Part shown: positions 26,657 to 34,673 of the stretch, one piece after another
How positions within the stretch are numbered: the stretch's first letter is position 1
How the letters are laid out: each line of letters begins with the position of its first letter
Source of the DNA: Promicromonospora sukumoe 327MFSha3.1
Lineage (GTDB): Bacteria; Actinomycetota; Actinomycetes; Actinomycetales; Cellulomonadaceae
Length of the DNA stretch: 64,000 bases
Reading direction: 5' to 3'
Assembly (NCBI RefSeq): GCF_000385135.1
Contig: NZ_ARQM01000015.1
Coordinates: 219,596 to 283,595, forward strand
Translations under genes and position numbers: made by a program
Notes under the pieces: model-generated
The model's database searches: none
What the model was told of the DNA's origin: nothing
What the model saw: only the letters and a program-made list of their open reading frames with translations

Positions 26657-27916
26657 TCACAGGCGGTGCACCTTGTCGCCCGTGGCCGCGCCGCGCGTGT
26701 CGAAGAACCGCCTCGACGCGTGTGCCAGGGCATCGACGTCGTACGAGCGGTGGTTCTGCACGAGCACCACCAGGTCGGCGTCGGCCACCGCGCGGCCCAG
26801 GTCGGCGACCCGGGTCAGCGACGTCGACCCGAGCTGCCACTCCTCGACCGCCGGGTCGTGGAAGGCCAGGTGCGCGCCCTGGGCGAGGAGCGCCTCGCCG
26901 AGCGGGCGCGCCGGCGACTCGCGCTGGTCGGCGATGTCGGGCTTGTAGGTGACGCCGAGCAGCAGGACGGTGGAGCCGCGCAGCGACTTGCTGTCCTCGT
27001 TGAGCAGGTCCTGGATACGGCGGGCGACGTAGGCGGGCATCGTCGCGTTGATCTCCTGGGCGAGCTCCACGAAGCGGAACGGGTAGCCGAGGCGGGAGCG
27101 CACGTTGTGACTCAGGTAGTTTGGGTCGATCGGGATGCAGTGCCCGCCGACGCCCGGGCCGGGGTAGAACGCCTGGAACCCGAAGGGCTTGGTCTTGGCC
27201 AGCCCGATCACGTCCCACAGGTCGATCCCCAGCTCGTGGCAGAACCGGGCCATCTCGTTCACCAGCGCGATGTTGATGTGGCGGTAGGTGTTCTCCAGGA
27301 GCTTGGCGGCCTCCGCCTCCCGCGTGCCCTTGGCCACGACCACCGTCTCCACGAACTTCCCGTAGAAGTCCGCGGCGAGCGTCGAGGCCTCCGCGGTGGA
27401 GCCGCCCACCACCTTGGGAGTGTTGTGCATCCCGTAGACCGGGTTGCCCGGGTCGATGCGCTCGGGGGAGAACGCGAGATGGAAGTCGGTGCCGGCCCGG
27501 AGCCCGCTGACCGACTCCAGGATGGGCTGGACCACCTCTTCGGTGGTGCCCGGGTACGTGGTGGACTCGAGGACCACGAGCGTCCCCGGCCGCAGGTTGC
27601 GCGCGATGGCGTGCGTCGCGCCCGTCACGGCGCCGAGGTCGGGCCCGCCGTCCGGGGACAGCGGCGTCGGCACGCACACGACCACGACGTCGGCCGCCTT
27701 GATCACCGCCTCGTCGGCCGAGGCCCTGAACCCGTCCGCGAGCAGCTCGGCGATCACTTCGTCGGACAGGTCGTCCACGTGGGACCGTCCGGCGTTGAGG
27801 TCGGCGACGACCCGCTCGTTCACGTCGAGGCCGACCACGTCGTAACCGGCACCGACAGCGGCCTGTACCAGCGGGAGACCGACGTACCCGAGCCCCACCA
27901 CGACCAACATGGACAT
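26657..27916 (-). CDS. Nucleotide-sugar dehydrogenase (WecC/UDP-GlcNAc or UDP-ManNAc dehydrogenase type)
   Basis: 419 residues from the ATG at 27916 (AGAGG upstream). It oxidises C6 of a UDP-sugar to a uronate using NAD+. The Rossmann motif GLGYVGLP is at 8-15, then VPTPLSPDGGPDLG, ESTTYPGTTEEV and the catalytic cysteine in GPGVGGHCIPIDPNYL (Cys260). The GGHCIPIDP form and length match UDP-N-acetylhexosamine dehydrogenases (WecC/WbpA/TuaD-like long branch) better than the short Ugd at 11003. The locus therefore encodes two different uronate-forming enzymes. Exact substrate is not determinable from sequence alone. Confidence 0.88.
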   Translation of the reverse strand: MSMLVVVGLGYVGLPLVQAAVGAGYDVVGLDVNERVVADLNAGRSHVDDLSDEVIAELLADGFRASADEAVIKAADVVVVCVPTPLSPDGGPDLGAVTGATHAIARNLRPGTLVVLESTTYPGTTEEVVQPILESVSGLRAGTDFHLAFSPERIDPGNPVYGMHNTPKVVGGSTAEASTLAADFYGKFVETVVVAKGTREAEAAKLLENTYRHINIALVNEMARFCHELGIDLWDVIGLAKTKPFGFQAFYPGPGVGGHCIPIDPNYLSHNVRSRLGYPFRFVELAQEINATMPAYVARRIQDLLNEDSKSLRGSTVLLLGVTYKPDIADQRESPARPLGEALLAQGAHLAFHDPAVEEWQLGSTSLTRVADLGRAVADADLVVLVQNHRSYDVDALAHASRRFFDTRGAATGDKVHRL

Positions 27917-28003
27917 GCCTCTACTACCTCTCGCGTTCCGGATCGTGTGGCCTGGACACTCGCCGCCGTCGTTGGGGGCGGAGCATCCCGGTCCAAGCAT
28001 CCT

Positions 28004-28033
28004 AGGTGCACCGAGCAGGCTGTCGGTGCACCT
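28004..28033. promoter_or_regulatory. Double palindromic operator candidate (two GGTGCACC sites)
   Basis: An 11-bp perfect inverted repeat AGGTGCACCGA (28004-28014) and TCGGTGCACCT (28023-28033). Each arm contains the self-palindromic octamer GGTGCACC, and the two octamers are exactly 20 bp apart, two helical turns. It lies in the 260-bp divergent region between the dehydrogenase and the GT2 gene at 28177, so a repressor dimer pair could control both. A transcript hairpin is the alternative reading. Confidence 0.5.
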
Positions 28034-28176
28034 CAGGGGCCAGTTACCAACGATTTCACCCGGTGCCGTCGCCCCGCGCAGGTCGCCCGTGCGGAGAGTT
28101 GTCAGGATCCGTGCCGACCGGTGAAGATGGGGCCGCCCGAGGCGCTGGTCCCTCTGGCACCTCCGGAGGGAACCCC

Positions 28177-30726
28177 TTGACGACCGCAGCAACCTCAACC
28201 ACCGATTCCACGAGCGCTCCTGTCCGCCCCGTCGACGCCGACGTCGCGCGCGGGCTGGCCAAGCAGATCGCCGGGCGCCGCGACCACCTTCGCGCGATGG
28301 CGTACACCGCGGGGCTGACGCGGGCCGACTCGTTCCGACGGGTCATCGCCGCGGGCATCGCGCCCGACCGGACCTACGAGGACCTCCGGGACGCCGCGCG
28401 GACCTCCGCGAGCGAGGCCGCCGCTCTCGGCACCGGGCGCCCCAGCTGGTGGCGTGCGCTCGCCATGTCCGTCGGCTACCAGAGCCTGACCCCCGAGGAC
28501 CTGTCCGACGCGGCGCACCTGTACCGGGTCGCCAGGCACCTGGCGCCAGGCGCGAAGTGGCGCCCCGACGAGACGCGCCTGTACCTGCAGATCCTCCAGC
28601 TCACCGGTGCGACCGACGAGCTCGGGTCGGAGCTCACCGCGGTCCACGAGCTCCAGGAGGACGACCGCCTGACGCTCGAGATCGACCTGGCCGCCGCCCG
28701 GCACGGCGTCGGCAGCGAGGAGTGGAACCGAAAGCTCGACGAGCTCACGGGACGCTGGGGCGTGCGGCCGGTCCGTCTGGCGCACGACGGCGCGACGCCG
28801 TTCGACAGCCTCGCCGCCCGAGGACCCAGCGGGACCGAGGACGGGCCCCTGGTCACGGTGGTGATGTCCGCGTTCCGCCCCGGCCCCGAGATCTTCTCGG
28901 CTGTGCGGTCCATCCTCGACCAGACCTGGGGCAACCTCGAGCTGCTCGTGCTGGACGACGCCTCGGGCCCCGACTTCGAGGGCGTCCTGAACGAAGTGGC
29001 CGGCCTCGACCAGCGAATCCGGGTGCTGGTCCAGCCGCAGAACCGCGGGACCTACGCCGCGCGGAACCGCGCGCTGAGCGAGGCACGCGGCCAGTTCGTC
29101 ACGTTCCAGGACTCCGACGACTGGTCGCACCCCGAGCGGATCGCGCGCCAGGTGCGGCCGCTGCTGGAGAACAGCGCGGTGCACTCGACGTTGAGCCGAT
29201 CGATCCGGGTCACGGAGGATCTGGGGTTCCAGCACCTGGGGATGCCGACGAGCCGCAAGAACGCGTCGTCACTGATGTTCCCCCGGGCGGTCGTCGACCG
29301 GGTCGGCGGGTTCGACCCCGTCCGCAAGAGCGCCGACTCGGAGTTCCTCGAACGGCTCGTGGCGGCGCTCCCCGGCAAGCAGCTCCTGCTCAGGGACCAG
29401 CTCGCCTTCGTCCGGCTGACGGCGGGCTCGCTCTCCCGCGGAGACTTCCGTGCACGCTGGGTCCACCCGTCGCGCCGGGAGTACTCGGAGTCCTTCACGG
29501 CGTGGCACCAGCAGATCAGGGCCGGTTCGTCCCCGTCCGTCTCGCCCGATCCGGCGCAGCGGTCCTTCCGGGCCCCGCGGAGGTTCGTCCAGGGCACGGG
29601 CATCCCCGTGGAGACGCCCGACCTGGAAGTGGTCCTGGCCGGCGACTTCCGCGGCGACTCCTACACCGCGGTGCCGCTGTACGACGAGCTGGTCGCGCTG
29701 GTCGAGCAGGGCGTGCGGGTCGGCATCATGCAGCTGGAGCTCGCCGGCCGGCCGGTCGCCAACCCGCAGCCGCTGTCGCCCGAGTTCCGCCGGCTCGTCG
29801 AGGACGGGACCGTGGTCAACGTCCTGCCGACCGAGGAGGCGCACACGAACCTGCTGCTGGTCCACGACCCCGCGGTACTCCAGCTCCCGGCCCACGAACC
29901 CCCGGTTCTCGACGCCGACCGGGTGGCGATCCTCGCCCACCGCGGTGGTGCCGAGTCGACAGGTGGTGCGCTCTGGTCCGCCCGGGACGTCACGGCGGCG
30001 GCCCGGGACCTCTTCGGCTCGGTGCCCACCTGGGTCCCGGCAGATCCCGGAGTCCGCGCCGAGCTCGCGGACGTGCCCGGGCTGGTGGTGCACGACGTCG
30101 ATGCCGTCGACCCCGTCCTGCCGCACCGGTGGGCCGCCGGCCGGCGGCGCGCGCCGTCCGATCCGCCGACCGTCGGTTTCGCGACGTTCGAGGGCGCCGA
30201 CCTCTGGCCGTCGTCGGACGCCGACTTCCTCGGCGCCTATCCCACGGCGGACGACGTGGACGTCCGCCTGCTCGGGGTGGTCGACCACGCGCCGAGGATC
30301 GCCGGACGGCCGCCCATCGAGTGGCTGGTCTTCCGGAACGGGGAGCTCTCGCAGCGCCGCATGCTCCAGCAGCTCGACTACGTCCCCTGCTTCCCCGCCG
30401 ACACGGTCCGGCAGCCCCCGGCGTACCTGACCCGCGCCATGGCGGCGGGCGGCGTGGTGATCGTGCCCGAACGGTTCCGCCCGTGCTACGGCGAGGCCGC
30501 CGCCTACGCGGCCCCGGGCGACGTCCTGGAGCTGATCCGGCACCTGGAGGCGCACCCGGCGGAGCGCTCGGAGCTGGCGCGCGCGGCAGCGCGCCACCTC
30601 GAGGAACGGCACGACGCGGGCCGGTTCGTCCGGCTGGTGACCGGGCTGCTCCCGACCGGGACCGGAGCGGGCCGCGGAGCGGCGGCCGCGACCACAGGGC
30701 TCCGGCGAGCAGACGTGTCGTCATGA
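28177..30726 (+). CDS. Large glycosyltransferase with central GT2 domain
   Basis: 849 residues from the TTG at 28177, selected because GGAGGG lies 6 bases upstream and the frame before it (from 28006) is Arg/Pro/Gly-rich leader containing the GGTGCACC repeats. Residues 1-220 are helical with no recognised domain. Residues 225-440 are a GT2 domain: VTVVMSAFRPGPEIFSAVRSI, LLVLDDASG and VTFQDSDDWSHPERI with the DSD metal motif. The last 330 residues resemble a GT-B half (LVLLVHD..., AAGGVVIVPERFRPCYGEAAAYA). The stop overlaps the next ATG, so it is coupled to the TupA-like ligase. Probably a wall polymer enzyme; substrate unknown. Confidence 0.75.
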   Translation: MTTAATSTTDSTSAPVRPVDADVARGLAKQIAGRRDHLRAMAYTAGLTRADSFRRVIAAGIAPDRTYEDLRDAARTSASEAAALGTGRPSWWRALAMSVGYQSLTPEDLSDAAHLYRVARHLAPGAKWRPDETRLYLQILQLTGATDELGSELTAVHELQEDDRLTLEIDLAAARHGVGSEEWNRKLDELTGRWGVRPVRLAHDGATPFDSLAARGPSGTEDGPLVTVVMSAFRPGPEIFSAVRSILDQTWGNLELLVLDDASGPDFEGVLNEVAGLDQRIRVLVQPQNRGTYAARNRALSEARGQFVTFQDSDDWSHPERIARQVRPLLENSAVHSTLSRSIRVTEDLGFQHLGMPTSRKNASSLMFPRAVVDRVGGFDPVRKSADSEFLERLVAALPGKQLLLRDQLAFVRLTAGSLSRGDFRARWVHPSRREYSESFTAWHQQIRAGSSPSVSPDPAQRSFRAPRRFVQGTGIPVETPDLEVVLAGDFRGDSYTAVPLYDELVALVEQGVRVGIMQLELAGRPVANPQPLSPEFRRLVEDGTVVNVLPTEEAHTNLLLVHDPAVLQLPAHEPPVLDADRVAILAHRGGAESTGGALWSARDVTAAARDLFGSVPTWVPADPGVRAELADVPGLVVHDVDAVDPVLPHRWAAGRRRAPSDPPTVGFATFEGADLWPSSDADFLGAYPTADDVDVRLLGVVDHAPRIAGRPPIEWLVFRNGELSQRRMLQQLDYVPCFPADTVRQPPAYLTRAMAAGGVVIVPERFRPCYGEAAAYAAPGDVLELIRHLEAHPAERSELARAAARHLEERHDAGRFVRLVTGLLPTGTGAGRGAAAATTGLRRADVSS

Positions 30727-31865
30727 CCGGTCAGGACAGAGGGCTCGCCGAAAGACTGGTCGACAGGCTTCCCCCCGTACGGCGACGGGACGAGCTCCTC
30801 GCCGCGCGCGACGAGGTGGTGGCGGGTCTGCGGTCGGAGGTCGAGGGGCTGCAGGCCGAGACCCGCGCGGGGCGGGCACGCGCACGGCGGCTGCGTGGCG
30901 AGCTCGCGGAACTTCGTGAGCAGGTTGCCGCGGCGACCGCCGCGAACGAGCACCAGCGTTCGGTCGAGGCCCGGCCCTCGTTCCGGCGGATGCTGGTCAC
31001 CGAACGCGGCCTGTCCCGCGCCGCGCACGAGCACCCCAACCGCTCGCCACGCAGCAGGGTCTCCGACAAGCTCTTCTCGAAGGAGCTGGCGGACTCGTTC
31101 GGCGTCCGGGTACCGGTGAAGCTGCGGGCCTGGCCCGATCTCGACAGCATCGAGCTCGGTTCGCTCCCCGACGAGTTCGTGCTCAAGTCCATCGGCGGCG
31201 CGTCGTCCCGAGGCGTCTTCCCGCTGCGCCGGGTCGGTGGCGAGTACCGGCTGATCAGCACCGGCGACGTCATCACGCTCGACGAGATGCGGGCACAGAT
31301 CAGCGCCCACATGGAACGGGACGCCGCGCGACCGTCGTACGACCGGATCCGCCCGCCCTTCTACGCGGAGGAGTTCGTCCAGGACCTGAGCGACAGCTCC
31401 GAGATCCCGGTCGACGTCAAGCTCTACACGTTCTACGGCCGCGTCGGTCAGGTCCTGCTCCGCCGTGTCGCCCGCCACGGTGAGCGCTCCGGCGTCGGAT
31501 ACCGGTACCTCGGCGCCGACGGGACCGACCTCGGTGACGTCTCCACCGGCCGGACGACGGATCCGACGATCCCGGTCCCCGACCGGTTCCCGGAGCTGGT
31601 CGCGACCGCGGAGAAGATCTCGCGGGCGACCGGCCTCGCGTTCGTCCGGGTGGACCTCTACCAGACGCGGAACGGGGTGGTCTTCGGCGAGCTGACCCCC
31701 TGCCCCGGTGAGCCCCAGCACTACACGGACGACCACGACCTGCTCCTGGGGCGCCTCTGGCAGGAGGCCCAGCTGCGGCTCGACGCCGACGTCGCGAGCG
31801 GCCTGGCCATCGGCTTCGACCTGCCCGGCGGCAGCGGGGGTTCCGGCGCCCCCGCTGCCCGCTGA
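30723..31865 (+). CDS. TupA-like ATP-grasp protein
   Basis: 380 residues, ATG overlapping the previous stop (ATGA). Residues 25-75 form a coiled coil (LLAARDEVVAGLRSEVEGL, RLRGELAELREQV). The rest resembles the ATP-grasp family named after TupA of alkaliphilic Bacillus teichuronopeptide synthesis: SDKLFSKELADSFGVRVP, FVLKSIGGASSRGVFPL, YAEEFVQDLSD, DVKLYTFYGRVGQVLLRR, LAFVRVDLYQTRNGVVFGELTPCPGEP with the Asp/Glu metal ligands at the end. ATP-grasp enzymes join a carboxylate to an amine, so this could amidate uronic acids in the polymer or add amino acids to it. Coupled to a glycosyltransferase, supporting that idea. Confidence 0.75.
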   Translation: MTGQDRGLAERLVDRLPPVRRRDELLAARDEVVAGLRSEVEGLQAETRAGRARARRLRGELAELREQVAAATAANEHQRSVEARPSFRRMLVTERGLSRAAHEHPNRSPRSRVSDKLFSKELADSFGVRVPVKLRAWPDLDSIELGSLPDEFVLKSIGGASSRGVFPLRRVGGEYRLISTGDVITLDEMRAQISAHMERDAARPSYDRIRPPFYAEEFVQDLSDSSEIPVDVKLYTFYGRVGQVLLRRVARHGERSGVGYRYLGADGTDLGDVSTGRTTDPTIPVPDRFPELVATAEKISRATGLAFVRVDLYQTRNGVVFGELTPCPGEPQHYTDDHDLLLGRLWQEAQLRLDADVASGLAIGFDLPGGSGGSGAPAAR

Positions 31866-31873
31866 CGTCGGGA

Positions 31874-31879
31874 TACCCT
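31874..31879 (+). promoter_or_regulatory. Leaderless -10 box for manA
   Basis: TACCCT, 6 bases (GGCGCC) before GTG 31886, no ribosome site. Confidence 0.6.
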
Positions 31880-31885
31880 GGCGCC

Positions 31886-33136
31886 GTGCTCGCTGTCGCC
31901 CAGTTCCACGCGCCCCTGCCGCTGACCAACACGATCCAGCGGTACGACTGGGGATCCGTCGACGCGATCCCGGACCTGCTCCGCACCGAGCCCGACGGCG
32001 GGCCCCAGGCGGAGATGTGGCTCGGCGCGCACACCAGCGCGCCGTCCGTCAGCCGCATCACGCGCGAGGACGACGTCGACCACGTCGCCCTCGACCGTCT
32101 GGTCCGCGAGGCGCCCGTGCAGACGCTCGGCCACCGGGTCGCGGAGCAGTTCGGCCCGCGCCTGCCCTACCTGCTCAAGGTGCTGGCCGCGCGCAAGGCG
32201 CTGTCGCTCCAGGTGCACCCCTCGCCGCGGCAGGCCCGCGAGGGCTTCACGCGGGAGAACAAGGCCGGGATGCCGCTGACGTCGGCCAAGCGGTCGTTCA
32301 AGGACGACCAGCACAAGCCCGAGATGATCGTCGCGCTCACGCAGTTCGAGGGGCTGGCGGGCTTCCGCACGCCGCGCACCATCCTGGACGTGCTGGAGGG
32401 GCTGGCGGGCGACATGGTCGAGGCGGTCCGCGCGGCGCTGCTGCACGACCGCGGCCACGACGGCATGCGGGAGGCGTTCAACCACCTGCTGTCCGCTCGC
32501 GCCGACGAGGCCTGCGCGGCCGACATCGCGGCCACCCTCGACTCGGTGCGGGCCCGCCTGGCGGCCGGCTCGCCGTTCGAGCGCGCCGACCGCACGGTGA
32601 TCGAGCTGGCCGAGCAGCACCCCGGCGACCCGGGCGCCATCGCGTCCCTCATGCTCAACCGGTTCTCGCTCGAGCCGGGCGAGGCGGCGTTCACGCCCGC
32701 GGGCGTGGTGCACGCCTACTTGTCGGGCGTGGGCATCGAGATCATGGCCAGCTCCGACAACGTGCTCCGGGCGGGCCTGACGACCAAGCTCGTGGACGAG
32801 GAGAACCTCGTCGCCTGCACCGTCTTCGCCCCGCAGCAGCCGGCCGCCCCCGAGGTGACGACGGCGGGCGGTCGCGGCCAGGTGCGCACCTACCGCGTGC
32901 CGGTCACGGAGTTCGCGCTCACGACCGCCGACGTCGACCCGGCCGAGCCCGTGGCGCTGCCCGCGACGGGGCCGCGCATCCTGCTGTGCCTCGACGGCGA
33001 GCTGACGCTCACGGCGGACCGCTCCGAGGAAGGGCCGCAGCGCCTGACCCAGGGCGACTCGGTCTTCGTGCCGCACGACGCGGGCAACCTGGAGCTGACG
33101 GGCGCGGGCCACGCCGCCTGCGCCTGGGTCCCCTGA
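31886..33136 (+). CDS. manA: Mannose-6-phosphate isomerase, class I
   Basis: 416 residues, GTG start of a leaderless-type message. Converts fructose-6-phosphate to mannose-6-phosphate. Zinc ligands are visible in order: SLQVHPS (Gln and His), KPEM (Glu) and GVVHAYLSG (His); the catalytic Arg segment is SDNVLRAGLTTK. The N-terminal NTIQRYDWGSVDAIPDLL and C-terminal LLCLDGELTL cupin half are typical. With manB it supplies mannose-1-phosphate. If the nonulosonate synthase uses mannose-6-phosphate (Kdn route), this enzyme would also feed that branch; that link is inference. Confidence 0.93.
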   Translation: MLAVAQFHAPLPLTNTIQRYDWGSVDAIPDLLRTEPDGGPQAEMWLGAHTSAPSVSRITREDDVDHVALDRLVREAPVQTLGHRVAEQFGPRLPYLLKVLAARKALSLQVHPSPRQAREGFTRENKAGMPLTSAKRSFKDDQHKPEMIVALTQFEGLAGFRTPRTILDVLEGLAGDMVEAVRAALLHDRGHDGMREAFNHLLSARADEACAADIAATLDSVRARLAAGSPFERADRTVIELAEQHPGDPGAIASLMLNRFSLEPGEAAFTPAGVVHAYLSGVGIEIMASSDNVLRAGLTTKLVDEENLVACTVFAPQQPAAPEVTTAGGRGQVRTYRVPVTEFALTTADVDPAEPVALPATGPRILLCLDGELTLTADRSEEGPQRLTQGDSVFVPHDAGNLELTGAGHAACAWVP

Positions 33137-33196
33137 GCAGCCGGCGCGGTGCGGCGCGGTGCGGCGCGGGTCCGGGTCGACCCGCGATCAGCGCGA

Positions 33197-33254
33197 TCGG
33201 CAGAATGTCAGGTGGTCGGCACCCCGGGGTGCCGACCACCTGACATTCTGCCGA
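33197..33254. terminator. 58-bp perfect palindrome, bidirectional terminator candidate
   Basis: Two 29-base arms (centre 33225/33226) pair perfectly between convergent manA and the DUF3499 gene. Arm starts TCGGCAGAATGTCAGG. It is the same repeat family as 2834-2891. Arms of the two copies differ at three positions, and each change is matched in the opposite arm. A further fragment CTGCCGACCA follows at 33268-33277. Confidence 0.75.
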
Positions 33255-33286
33255 CCACCAGATTTGCTGCCGACCAAGCCGAACAG

Positions 33287-33649
33287 TCAGGCCGAGTTGT
33301 CGTCGTCCGCGCGCAGCACACGGAGGTGGCCGCGGCGGGCCGTCTCGGTCACCGTGGGCGGCTCCGCCGGACGACGCCGGCGGCCGGCCTCGCGGACGGC
33401 GTCGGCCAGCGCGGAGAGGTCGTCGGGGCTCGGCCCCGCGTCCTCGAACTCGGGCATGAGGCGGACCACCTCCCACCCGCGCGGCGCGGTCAGCCGTTCG
33501 GCGTGCTCCGCGCACAGGTCGTAGCTGTGGGGCTCGGCCAGGTGCGCCAGCGGACCCAAGACCGCGGTCGAGTCCGCGTACACGTACGTGAGCGTCGCCA
33601 CGGCCGCATTGGTGCAGGCCGAGCGCGAACACTGTCTCACCGATCTCAC
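33287..33649 (-). CDS. DUF3499 family protein
   Basis: 120 residues. Actinobacteria-specific protein of unknown function, with the family hallmarks CSRSACTNAAVATLTYVYADSTAVLGPL at the N-terminus and EPHSYDLCAEHAERLTAPRGWEVVRL in the middle. The Cys pair CSRSAC and Cys-x2-His (CAEH) suggest a zinc site. It is usually found beside manB and a zincin-like protein, and here lies between manA and the membrane glycosylation block. The GTG at 33649 has TAGTCT 6 bases upstream and no ribosome site, so the message is probably leaderless. Confidence 0.85.
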   Translation of the reverse strand: MRSVRQCSRSACTNAAVATLTYVYADSTAVLGPLAHLAEPHSYDLCAEHAERLTAPRGWEVVRLMPEFEDAGPSPDDLSALADAVREAGRRRRPAEPPTVTETARRGHLRVLRADDDNSA

Positions 33650-33655
33650 GCGCCG

Positions 33656-33661
33656 AGACTA
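33656..33661 (-). promoter_or_regulatory. Leaderless -10 box for DUF3499 gene
   Basis: TAGTCT, 6 bases (CGGCGC) before GTG 33649. Confidence 0.6.
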
Positions 33662-33701
33662 CGCCGCTGACCGGGTAGGACGTGCCGAACACGCCGGGCA
33701 T

Positions 33702-34673
33702 TCACGGGCGTAACGGCGGGGATCCGGCACGAATTCGCCCCGCGGACCGGGCGAGCAGCAGTCCGGCACCCGCGAACGCGAGGTCGACCACCGTCAGGAC
33801 CACCCGGCTGACCAGCACCGCGAGCCCCGCGGACGGGCCCGCGAGCGACCCGGCGAGCACCGCCGCGAGCACGACCTCGCGCACGCCGGCGCCCGCCGGC
33901 GCGAGGACGAACAGGAACCCGGCGGTCCAGGCGAGCGCCCAGCCGCCGGTCGCCAGGGCGAACGTCCGGGCGGTCAGCGGGAGGCCCAGGCCGGCACAGA
34001 GCACCCAGAGCTGGAGTCCGGCCACGAGCCAGCCCGCCACCGACCACGCGGCGGCGCGGCCCAGGCCGCCCCACGTCATCGGGTGCTCCAGCGCGTCGCG
34101 CCGGGTCGCCCGCAGCGCCAGCCCGATCAGGCGGTTGAGCACGGGCGGCGCGAGGACCAGCACCACCACGGGCGCGGCCCACACCACCCACGACCACGCG
34201 CCCAGCGCCCCGGCGGAGACGAACGGCAGCGCCACCGCGCCCACCGCCGCTCCCGAGGCCACCGAGACGGCGACCGCCACCAGCATGGAGGCCGCCGACC
34301 TGCGGCGCGGCACCCCGTGCCCGGCGCCCACCTCGGCGGCGGCCACGACGTTCCACACGCCGCCCGGCACGTACTTGCCGAGCTGGCTGATGCCGAACAC
34401 CGCCACGGCGCCCCGCAACGGCAACGGCGAGCCCAGGTCGGCCAGGATCGCGCGCCACGCCAGCAGCGTGCACCACACGTACAGGACGCCGAGCACGACG
34501 ACGAGAGCCACCTCGGCCGCGGACAGCCCGGCCGCGGCCTGCGCCAGCGCCTCCCGGTGGGCCAGCACGTACCAGAGCGCGAGACCCAGCGCGACGACGA
34601 GGAAGCCCCAGCGCACCCAGGGCGACCGGAGCACCGAGAGCACGCGGGACGGCAGGGAGCGGGACGCGCTCAC
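33702..34673 (-). CDS. UPF0104/lysylphosphatidylglycerol-synthase-TM-like flippase-type membrane protein
   Basis: 323 residues from the GTG at 34673, which overlaps the upstream GT4 stop (GTGA). About eight membrane helices (WGFLVVALGLALWYVLA, VALVVVLGVLYVWCTLLAW, WSWVVWAAPVVVLVLAPPV and others). The conserved FGISQLGKYVPGGVWNVVAAAEVGAG and AGFLFVLAPAGAGVREVVLAAVL segments mark the UPF0104 (PF03706) membrane domain. Such proteins without a catalytic domain are often encoded with polyprenol-phosphate glycosyltransferases and may move lipid-linked sugars across the membrane. It is the last gene of a three-gene coupled unit. Confidence 0.82.
   Translation of the reverse strand: MSASRSLPSRVLSVLRSPWVRWGFLVVALGLALWYVLAHREALAQAAAGLSAAEVALVVVLGVLYVWCTLLAWRAILADLGSPLPLRGAVAVFGISQLGKYVPGGVWNVVAAAEVGAGHGVPRRRSAASMLVAVAVSVASGAAVGAVALPFVSAGALGAWSWVVWAAPVVVLVLAPPVLNRLIGLALRATRRDALEHPMTWGGLGRAAAWSVAGWLVAGLQLWVLCAGLGLPLTARTFALATGGWALAWTAGFLFVLAPAGAGVREVVLAAVLAGSLAGPSAGLAVLVSRVVLTVVDLAFAGAGLLLARSAGRIRAGSPPLRP

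Noticed and set aside
28006..28176. Upstream start extending the GT2 gene by 57 codons
   Set aside because: It contains the GGTGCACC operator-like repeats and reads as low-complexity; TTG 28177 has a far better ribosome site.
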